Shown here in pieces: positions 12,552 through 24,500 of a stretch of 64,000 nucleotides of DNA. The DNA lies in assembly GCF_036711975.1 (NCBI RefSeq), contig NC_091966.1:10299501-10363500 (forward strand), given 5' to 3'. This DNA comes from Onthophagus taurus (taxonomy: Eukaryota; Arthropoda; Insecta; Coleoptera; Scarabaeidae). Every line of letters starts with the position of its first letter. The stretch's first letter is position 1. The position numbers and the translations under genes were made by a program. The notes under the pieces were generated by a model. It saw only the letters and a program-made list of their open reading frames with translations, had not been told where the DNA came from and made no database searches.

Positions 12552-15500
12552 CTACGCGTTCGATTCCTTCAGGTCTTGCAGCCTGGCCAGTTGGTGAGGT
12601 TCGAGTTCGTCGGGAATACTGGCCCTGCCGCCAACGACTTGCTTTGGCGGTTCGTTATCCTCCATCGGAGGAACGTTACAAATTGAATTTTCAGCAGTGC
12701 TTGGTCCCGTCGTTTCACCCTCTCCTTCAGTGCTACTGCTCACCGGGTATTGCGCGGAATCCGGTTGATCGTCGTTACCGTATCGGTCCTCCAGGTCTTC
12801 GAAGCCGCTAGAAGTGGTCGTTGTCATCGGATCGCCCTTTTCGATTTCCGTCATCTCGTCGTCGAAAGTTGGTTCCTCTTCTTCCGCTATCGTTGTCGCC
12901 GTCGTTGTTTCTTCGACGTGATTCGATGGTGGCGGTTCTTCCTCTTCCGTTTGCGGAAATGAATGGTCCGCTTCTTCGACCATTGGTGTCGCCGCTGTTA
13001 TTACTATCTGAGCGACACCTAAACCGTACTCGTCTGTTTGGTCACTTTCCGTTACTGCTTCTCCGTCCTAAAGAAAAATTAAAAAACCAAAATTATTTGA
13101 ATGAATTAAGTTTTAAAACATAGAGTAGTTTTATAAATAAACAATTTCAAATCGATTAATCGATAAAGGTGGTATCCGTAATGAACATGTTTGTAATTCC
13201 AAAAATGTTGAATCCGCTGGTCAATAATAACCCCATTGGAATTTGATCATTTCTGGAATTCGATCTAAATATATCGTTTATTATAAAACACACTCAAACC
13301 ACGATTTTCAAAAAAACAACTAACAAACATTTTATTCATGCATTGCAGCTAAAGTTAATTATTCTAAGTAATTTTATCCAACAATTTGTAATATTTAGGA
13401 AACAATTAAAATGTCGCAACATTAAACACCGAGTTACTTACCATCTTGTGCGTAGAATTCTGTAGATAAACAACGAGCTCTAAAACTAGCGAACCGAACT
13501 GTCAACGAGTTGGTGTAAAACTGAAAGTTTATTACGGATCGTATTGTTCTCCCTGGGGATGGTACTCCATTAAATTAGCTAATTAGCTCAAGTTTTAATT
13601 AATAATCGTATTTTGCTCACAACAACGGTTTTAATGAATGAATTAAAATTGCATAGTAAGCAAGAATATAACGAAACTAATAAGACGAATAATTAAAATA
13701 ATTTGGAAAAGTAGATTAATAAATTATGATAACCATATTAATTTAGTATTAATACATGAAATTCTATTTTCATTCGATTAGCCATAGTTTCTTTCTTCGT
13801 CTCAATTCTTTCTCATTAATCTTGCACAGCCCTCAGAATGACACCGTGTTCAACTCGTTATTCAGTCAGCCCTAAGCTTTCAATTGAGATATAAAACATA
13901 AAAGTCCGTCAAACCGTTCTTTAGTTATAGTCGATCAGGCGTCCATACGAGTAAATAAGCCGAACACGATGTCGTTCTAAGGGCTATAAAAGCTTAACGG
14001 AAAAGAATTGAGATCGGACATTTTATGATTTCAGTAAAAGAAACTTTTGCGAATCGAATGACATACAGATCTTGATAAAATAGTATATCGATTACAAGTT
14101 ATGGTCATCTAAAGATGGTCATTTTTGTGTTATTCTCGTGTGCTTTCGCCATATTTTGGCGTTTTAGCAGAATTAAACGCTGAGATAACCTCGAAAACAA
14201 TCAATCGGTTGTGATCTTATTGTTAGACGTTAAATTTTTGTGTATGTGCGTTTTATGTAGTGTCTTATCATTGATTATTTCACATTTGCAATTTTTGAAG
14301 TTCATTACTTATTTTACGGCTGAATACTTTGAACATAACACAATAATATGCAATAATAACGCACGAATAGAAAGTTAAACAGGGAAATGACATGATAGGA
14401 AGCACTGAATACCAGATCAAATCTGTTATTACATTGCAAAGCCTCGGTCGCAAGCAACCTCGACCTCGATTTCGAGAAAGAATTTATGGTATTCGCTTCA
14501 AGGTGGCATACTGTTTTAATTACCATGGGGTCGTGGGCGATAAAACGACACGTGGTTGCGTACGATGAAGAACCTAGCCTAACACTAGAAGAAGTGTCAA
14601 ACATCAGAAAACATCGCCAGAGTCACAAAATCAACCACCAACAACCCCAATCGATCGACACGTCAATATGCATAGGAGTGACAGAAAAACCGACTACAAT
14701 GTTGGGACTTCACCATAAATATGTAAATGTTGATGTAACCAAAATACAATACTAATAATGAGTAATGCAGCTCATTTCGTTTTGAATGGTTGGTATCTAA
14801 CCTCCTCATAGCAGGCATGAAACATTTTGTAGTAACCACTATCTGTCATCTACCTATTTGAGAAAACCGACACATTAAAACTTGAAAGACATCAAATAAA
14901 CATAAGAAATGTTTATTTTCAGATACATGGTGCCACAAGACACAATGTTACGGCAGCTATGGAAGTAGTGAGAAACATGTTTCCTGAACGCGTTATTTCT
15001 TGTTAGAACTTCATAAACCGTAATATGGCGGTCATTTTCATCGACGAAAAAATATGGTCGAATTATATCTACGGTATGAAATCTACACCACACGGTCATT
15101 TATTGTGATTGAAATACTTGAAACATATTCGGAATTTTCTTGAAACTTTAGCAGAGACCAATCCGAGAAGTTTCGGCGCTTTAAGTGATCAACATGCTTC
15201 AGTTTTTAAGTTCATTTGATCTTTTAAGAGTATAAGCCAACTTAGAACTTCACCGATTTAGAACTTTGGTAGTATTTTTTCATAATTTCCAAATGTTGCT
15301 CGCTCATGAACTTGACCATGATATAAAAATGTTAAAATTTTAACGTTGACAGAGCATGAAAAACAGCGTTGGTAGTGCCAAGCAAAGGTTACTTTTGGAA
15401 ATGTCTACAAGGTTAGTTTAGTTGTGAAAATGGAAATCAGATAATTGCGAAGTATAATTTTCATTTTACTTTAATTAAACAATTTTTTTCTTAAGTTTGG

Positions 15501-18500
15501 ACAACAGGATTGTATTGCAACGATGATACCTGTCTTATTTATAGATGCTAATTCAAGTTATTAGAATAAAAGTTATTATTTTTTGTTAATTTTGCCAATT
15601 TAGCATGGGTATGAAGACATTAGAGAAAGAAGATTAGAATTTGTAATATTGCCACAGTATTGATAGCTGTTCGGAAAAAATTGTTCCATAGAAACAAGTT
15701 CAGTACAATACTACCTTTGTAGTAGTTTGTTGCTTCAAGAAAATTTACAACAATACGTAAGTTTATGTAGGGTAAACCATACAATTATTGAAAAGCGACA
15801 GTTATTGGACAGCAAAAATTAATTTTTTTAAAAACAAGAACTTTGCGCAAGTTTATGTATCAAAGTAGGTTGTTGGTGATAGGTTGATACCTGAACTATG
15901 CGATGACAGCAGTGATGCCGAAATATGACATGTTAAGTTAACCTGAACATCGTCGGTGCCACTGCACGTAATTTTGCTGGAAGTTTTGATAAGATTAATC
16001 TTTTCTTTGTGAGGTTGATTGTGAAACATTAAGGTAAGTTATGTCAAAATGTAGTTCATGGTCTGTAAAATGGTGCAACGTAGTCAGTAACTTAAAAGGG
16101 TAAACTGATCCAATGTCCAATAACTGTATTATGATCAGCATGGATTTTAATCATAGGAAACTGATAGCTATAATAATAAAATTGTATGTCGAAATAGTTA
16201 TTGGACAACAGTCTAATACCTATATTTAACATTTCTACTTTTACCTATGCGTTATTTTTTTATTTTTAAGGTTACCAAAAATGGTCAAAAGGCGATCATA
16301 TTATCCCAAACGCATGATGTTGACCATTTAAGAAATGTAGAAAGGTAGTAATACCTTTTCTCTGAAAGATATTGCCCACAAATATAATGTGCCCAAATCA
16401 ACATTTGATTTTAAAGTCAAACATTCAGGGCATGAAGAGAGTTTTGGGCCTTGTACCTACCCGATAAGATCAAATCAGATTTCTTTGGCAATTACCTCAC
16501 CTTATCAAATATGCCAAAACATAAAAGCAAACAAAACACCAAAAAACTATCATTTGCAATATCATCGCAAAATTTTCAGAAAATGCACGACAAGAAAAGA
16601 GTAGTACAGATAGAAACAGAACGACAAAGAGAAGAGAAAAGAAAAAAGCTTAATGAGAAAAGGAAGACGACAATCACAAAAAAAGATATTAAACTGAAAT
16701 ATTTTGTTTGTGGAAATACGACTAACTTGAAGTATGAGAAATGTAAACATAGATTCCATAAGAAATGGGTTCCAAAATCTCATCGAACTCATATTCCTGA
16801 TGACGATGATATTTATCATGCCATAATTGTTACAGCGAAGAGACGATGAGCTCAGGAAATGAAAAATATAATTGGTGCTTTCAGTATTATCTACGAAATC
16901 AAATAAGTAACTACATTCGTGCAAAATATGCGGAGGAATTATGTAAGAAACGCTTTGTGTTTCCGTTATATCACTATTTTTTAAGAAAGAATCTTCTAAG
17001 AAAAGCCCTTAATTGTCCGCCAATAATAACTGTATGGTTTCCCCTATATTGTTTATGTAATTTTTAAGTTGTTATTATTGGCAGAAGGACAGGAAACCTT
17101 CTATTTGTTCATGGATGCAACAAGTATTGAGCAGTTTGTTACGATGCCGAAAATAAAACCGTAAAATACAATGCAAGTGTATTTTAAAATTTCGAGTGGA
17201 TCGTCATTGGCAATGGAAGCAAATATTATTGTGAAAAGCTTTAATATGCAACAGGTACGGCATCACATGAGCATATCTGAGTGTATTTATCAAACTTCAA
17301 CAACATGTACGATATGGAAGCCTAGTGTTCAAGAAGACATATATGGGATCTCAGGAGATCTACTTAAAATAGAATTGAACTACTTTGGCTTATGCAGGCG
17401 AAATCTTACATTTTCTACACTGAATTTAGACTAGCTGGTGCCATTTGTTAACTTGCTTTGGGTTGATATGGTATTAATTCTAATGCGACCTCGACTAAAC
17501 TAGACGAAGTTATAGATTTTACAACCTAAGTTTATCTAAGGTGCCACAATGCGTTATTCAGTGTTGGCTTGATATGATATTAATTGTAAAGTCTCGGCTG
17601 CAAGCGATTTTGATTTCTTCAGGCGAAATCTTATATTTTCGGTAATGACTTTAACCAATGTGCTGCAATGTGTTGACTAGTTTTGAGTTGATATGGTATT
17701 AATTGCAAAGCCGCAAACGGAAGCAACCTCGACTAAATCAGAGCAAGTTATAGATTCTCCAACCTAAGTTTATTTGATGTGCTACAACGTCTTATCCAGT
17801 TTTAGCTTGATATGATATTAATTGTAAAGCTTCGGGCCCAAGCCACTTTTGCTTGTTAAATCTTACAGTTTCAACACTGAGCTTAACCGATGTACTACAA
17901 TGTGTTGACCAATTTTGAATTGATATGGTATTAATTGCAACGCCTCGATTACAAGTGACTTCGGCTAAATCAGGCGATGCCGTAGCTTCTCCAACTGGCA
18001 TTCATTTAAGGTGCCACAATTTTGGCTTGGTATGGTATTAATTGCAAATCCTGAGTGTAAGCGAATTCACCTTATTTAGGAATAATCTTATATTTTCTGA
18101 ACTGGGTTTGGCCAAAACGCTAGAATATGTTTTCCAATTTTAGATCGATATGGTATTAATTGTAATTTGTTTCTTTTCAACAAATGTATACTGCTGGTAT
18201 GATTATATTAACATCCTGCAGTAACTGTTCTTACTGTACTTTACTTTGATTTGAAAAATTTTAATTATACCTAAGATATCATAACATCTGGCATAGAGAT
18301 ATCAAAAATGCAGATCGTTGATATAAAATCAATAAAATAACTTTATATCAACATTGAACTAAAATGTGATTAAACTAAACATAAACTACAGTTACAACCT
18401 CAATTTCATGCTTCTATACTTATTTGTCATTCAAACCTCTAAATCGAGATATAAACAGAAGCTGTTATAAGCATATTTTAATTATTTCTTCTTTTGCTAA

Positions 18501-21500
18501 CAACTATCGGTAATACTAACAACATCTATAATGTTCGTTAACTTTCTTAAATCAACCCACCTCATCCGCAACAACGACGCTAGGAACGTCTATAGCTATG
18601 CAAGCGTTAAAATCGAAAAAAAAGTTAATATTATTAGTTTCAACCGAATTTCCTCAAAATCAAATTAATTCCAAAGTTAATAAAAAAAAATCAACAAGAA
18701 GAATGTTAAAAAGCTTACTCGGTATGTCGTTTTCAAACTGCGATCCATACTGTTGTTGTTGGTTCCGACTTAATTCCATCGAAAAAGCATTATTAACGGC
18801 TTGAACTAATGGTGGAGGAGGCGGTTGGGAAGGCGGCTTGCTGCTGCTTCCATCTTCCGATTGAGGAGTATCTTCAATAATTATTTCCTCGTCGGCTGGT
18901 ATGAGATGCTCCGGAATTTCCGGAGGCGTGAAAACAGGTGGTGCGGAACAAGGGGGGGATTCATTCCAATGTTCTGTGAGTGGTTCCCCGTTTTCATCAC
19001 ATTCTTCGACAACTAACGAAGGGAAATTTCCGATCCTGCCTTCAAGTTCTCCTTTCCACCAACCATCATCGACGCTATGCGCACATTTGCTTACGATTCT
19101 TATTACTTGACCTTCCTCGAAAGTTAACTCTTCATCCCCTTCGCCGTCGTAATCGTAAAGGGCACAACAATAACCGAACGTTTGATCTATTGGAGGTGTG
19201 TCTTGTACTAATGGTGCTGCTATTACGGATACCTTAAAGAAGTTGTAAAAAAGATGTAATTTTAAGGGAGGAAAATAATAGTTTCAAACAGGCTGAAGCT
19301 TTTAGAGTTTAAGAAAGCAGTAAAACTGGGGTGGTTTAAAACGGAAAAGTTTTAGAGTCGAAAAAATTCAATTTAACTTTAGTACTGTTTTATGGTTATT
19401 TAAATCAACTCACGAAACGTTTCTTTAAAAAATTTTTAACTTACTTGTTCTGGTGATTGGTTCGTTTCGGATTGCGGAAGACTTTCCTCTTCGTTGTCCA
19501 CCGTGTAGTCAACGGACGAAAAGGAAATCTGTTGAACTAAGCCAGGAGTTGTTACCGATTGTTCCCGTTCGACATCCAGGTAATTGTGAGGGACATAACC
19601 CTCCTCACCGCGATAGTTTCTGGCGCGAAGCCAACCGTCGCCGTCACCCTCCCCGACGACCTCCAACTGTTCATTCTCCACGATTGTCAGCTCGTCAGGA
19701 TTCTGGGCCTGCAAACGAGATAAGAAAATGGGACCAAATCGAAAATGCAGCAGGATGTGGTGCAATCGACTAAATTAAATTTTCGATGCGAAAATGGCCC
19801 GAACGAGAACCTAAATGGAAATTAATAATAACTGAGCTGCAGTAACGAGAAGATGAGATCCTTATGATGGTGTCTGCTAAGTTAATTAAATTCTTCAAAG
19901 GGGGTCGTATTGCAGTTCTATTTTTGAATTAGATTATGATGAAAAGTGATTTTAGTTCTTGGAACAAATTTTCGTTTCATTTCAGAAATGAAACTTTCAA
20001 TAGAGTGCAAGATGTGTAATTCATTTACCCTGAAATGAAAATTTTATATTGGAACTTAACACAAAAAAAAATTAATAAAGAACCCGATGTAGAAAATTTC
20101 TAATTTAGCGACCCAATCAACTTGTTTCTAAAACAAAACCCTATCTTTTATCTTTGCACATAAAAGATGTCAGAGACAAAAAATCTATACTTTTTATAGA
20201 TTTTTACATGGTTCTTCTTTTTTCGCTTTATTTTTTATCAAAACCGGACCAAACTGAATATAATTAGCACAAAACCTGTGACTGAAACAAAAAAAGCGGA
20301 AAGCGTCGCGCTGACTCGACACAATTTCCCGAGCGAGGTTCGATAAAGCAATCGCCAGACCGACTTTCCAACCTGATTCCCGAACAAAAAAAAACACTTT
20401 TCAAAGTGCATTCCATTATTAATTATTGCTCGACGATCCGAAGGGTAATTGCGCACTTACCGTATACGAATACAACGCCGTACATTTCAACGTTGGTCCT
20501 GATGGCGTCCTTTCTCTGGGTAATCCCTCCGGTTCCGCATCATCCGCACCCCAATCTACCTGCGTTGGATCGTCCCAACCCGCGGTTAATTGTTCTATCC
20601 GTTGACGTTCTTGTTCCAGCATAGCTATTTTTTTTTTTGTTTTTTTGTTGTTAAAAAAAAAAGAGAAAAAGACGATAAATTAATCGAGGGAGAAAATGTT
20701 GGGTTGATACAAAACAAATTTTATGCATACGAGGGTGACAACGATCAACATGCGAAACACTTGATTTTTCACAAAAAAATCGTTGCCTACCCCACTCACC
20801 GTCGACCTCTTGGCTATCATCACGTTGGGGTTCCTCTGGTTCTTGCGGTCTTTCCGCTGGAATTGTTGCGGTATCACCTTCCGCGTAATCACTATCGTAA
20901 AATGAATCTGAACTTGGATGATCCTAAAAAGAGAGTTGATGTATTTTTATATTCTACAAATATTAGAATGTATCAAAACATGTTTCTCATCTTTTTAGCT
21001 TTATTTAAGTTATTTTCTGAAATATCATCTTGTAATCATTTATAAAAAGAGTTTTTTGGGCAAAAATACGTACTCGAAAACAGCTAAATCTATTTCGCTT
21101 CCTAATTCAAAAAAATTCTTGGTACAAGCCCAATCCTATCGCTTAATTAGGAAGCTTTCTGAAGCACACTTGAAAAAACAAGCTGTTGAACGTTACACCA
21201 AAGAAGATTTTAAACTAATATGCATTCTAATAAAAATTCAAACTAGTTAAGTTAAAAATACCACTAAAAGGATTTTGTAAAGTCCTACAAGATGTAAATA
21301 TCTGATATATTTTTTGCAAAAAGTACTTTATAAATGAGATGATCTCCAAAAAAAACAACTGCCACACTGCTACATCAATTAGAAGAGTTGTTGAAGTGGA
21401 AGAGCCGACGAGTTGATTGTCAACACGTTTATTAATTAGTTTCCATCCACTTAAATATCGTATCTCAAGAACCACTTGAGATGGGACGAAATTCACAGCA

Positions 21501-24500
21501 TTTTAATGCAAATTTAATACAGATTCAAAGTGCCATAAACAATTTCTTAATCTCCATAAATATAATTGTTATTATTTTTAAACTAGTTCGGCATATTTGT
21601 TTATTGTAGATTTTAAGAATAGAAATTTAAAATACCGTATCCTAAGAACGAATGGAGATACCATCTTGAAATAAAACACATTTTAAAGGAAGCTTGATGA
21701 AGATTTATTGTGCCAAAAATAGTTTTTTAATTTTCATAAACATCATTGGTAACATATTTGATTATTACAGATTTTAAGAGTAGAAATTGAAAATATCGTA
21801 TCTCAAGAACGAATTGAGACATAATGATGAAATACAAAACAATTTAAAGTAAATTTAATGACGATTCAATGTACCATAAATGATTTTTTATTTTCCATAA
21901 GCTTCATTGTTACGATTTTTTAGACCTAACCTCCTTATATGATTGTTTCAGAAATTCAAACAATAGTGTCTCAAGAACGAATAGAGATATCATCATGAAA
22001 TAAAACGCAGTTTAAAGCTAATTTAATGAAGATCCACTATAAATAATTTCTTATTTTCTATAAACATGATAGGTATGATTTTTTAAATCCAACTCTGCAT
22101 GTTTGATTACTATAAGTTATAAATTTAAAATTTAGAACTTCAAAGAATTATATCTCAAGAATGAATAGAGATATCAACATGAATTAAAAACCAATTTGAA
22201 GCAAATTTCCTTAGTATTTAATATTTTGAAGATGATTTTTTCAAATCTTTAAATTTCAGATTTATGAATTTTTGAAGGCAACCTTGCATAAACTTAAACT
22301 TAAATGTTATGGTAATTAATCTTTAGGTATCTCACAAACAAATTGAGATATCGATATAAAATAAAAAGCAGTTTAAAGCAAATTTAATGAAGATATAATG
22401 CACCCTAAACAATTTCTTATTTTCGGTTATCATCGTTGTTATGATATTTTAAATCCAATTCTGCAAGTGTAATTGTTGTAGATATGAAATATAAATTTTA
22501 TCTCATGAACGAATGGAGGTATCATCGTGAAATAAAGAACATTTTATAGACGAATTTTAAGGATTTACTGTCGCACTTGTTCTTTCGCTCAATTGACCGG
22601 CCAAAATAGGTTTGCCAAGTTGTACCTAATAACCGGAATACGTCGAAACCAAGGGCACATTATGTTCAAAAGCAACTTAGTGCGCATACCTTTCGAGATT
22701 AATACTACCCAGCGGCATTTGTATTGATTAGCCTCTCCATAAATTAACAACATACTTTCCTGATGATTTGGCATTTTTGAGTGAAACCAAATTAATAACT
22801 ATCAGCAACTATTAACTAATATAATTAACTACTAATTACTAATTTATTAATCTATCTATGATTAAACGATTAAATTATAATATGACCAGAAATTAGAATA
22901 ATCATACTATAAATTAATCTCCAGTTAACAAGCTGATTATCTTCATTGTGCGGTGACGGCGCTAAGTGACCATGTAAAGGTAAACACAAATCTATTAACG
23001 TACAATCACAGATCTGTGTTATTATATGGGCTAAAGAGGATTAAGCAGAAGTGGTGTGTTATCTAAACACATTATCTAACATTTCATATAATTTACACTT
23101 TAAATAGAGATAAACAAATAATAATATAAAGTAAGATAATAACATGCAAAGCTTTGTAATCATAAAAAAGACACAAATCAGAGCTTGTGATTTTTAACGT
23201 AGGTATACTAAAAGTTAACAGAAACTATTACATATCAAACATTTTTGCAATATTATTTATGAGAATATTCTTGTTTTGGTATCTGTCCCACATAAAAACA
23301 CGAAAACTTGAGTGTGAAGCGCTTCATACCTTGCTTATAGCCTTATATGCTTTTAGAACACAATGAATGTATGTTGTTTAATGAAATCACAATTTAGATA
23401 GAAACGTTTTTATCGCGGATTTGTTATGCAGTTTTATTTATATACAAACCGTCATTTCACATGCGATATTCCCGGAAATAATACTTGAAATGAATAAACC
23501 GCACAATGAGAAAGTATTGTCTTTCTCATTGTGCGGTTTTAAGTAACTTTCACAAACAAAATTAAAGTTAAGTTTCAAATTTTACAAACATTATAAGAGA
23601 AGGAATGCTTGAATAAATAAGTGCAGGTATAGAGAGGGTGAAACGATGGCAAATGTTAGCATTATGACCGACAGAGCGCAAACAAATTTTATTCCACAGA
23701 TAGCGAGAGGAGTTATTTAAAATGAACCGGTGCAAGGAACACGTAGCATGCGAATTTCTCCGACATGTCATATTAAACTATGTAAGCCAACTGCGAGTAT
23801 GCGAGTGTTTCTTCTCTTTATTGCGAATATAAAACGGAGACAAGTATTTTAAACGCATTGAATACGTTTAAAAATAAATCCTTTACAAGAATTATGCAAA
23901 ACTTTACCAAAATTTATTAGCGACATTAAATATTTTTTTATAATAAAGGCATCTAAGTATTGAGTAACCACAATGATAAAATGTGGACATAAACCTAAAA
24001 AAAACAATAATTGGAGATGGAGTTTAACGCTACCAACCAAGAACCAGAGTAAGGTCATAAATAAGCTATTTTGCCTCCTAATCAGTAAATGTACTGTATC
24101 TGTAATGATTTTTTGCTATAATCGTATAAGTAATATGATATTGATAGATAAATATCACCATAACCAGCGCAATAATCACCATTATCTTGCAGGCAAAGGA
24201 AAACACATCACTCCAATTGTCAAAAACAAACATAATGGAATGATTAAAATGAAACAATGACTCTAATCGATACACGATGTAGTAATTGTCACTTGAAAGA
24301 AGATAAAAATAATTACCAGGATCGTACCAGATTGACGAAATACCAGATGTATTAAAAGCGTCATTAACAATATGATATCTCACAGCTACAAAGTGAGCAA
24401 ACAACGTAATCTAAACACAGAATGGCTAATTTCATTAAATGTATAAAGTAAAAAAGAGATACAACAAGAACCAAGTCGAGGCGGAAAAAAGAATACGATC

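Noticed and set aside
12750-13123. Plus-strand frames over the last nwk exon
   Set aside because: Arginine/phenylalanine-rich mirror of the acidic Nwk tail; no independent support.
16562-16924. 120-codon minus-strand frame
   Set aside because: Shadow of the lysine-rich part of the pogo-like remnant.
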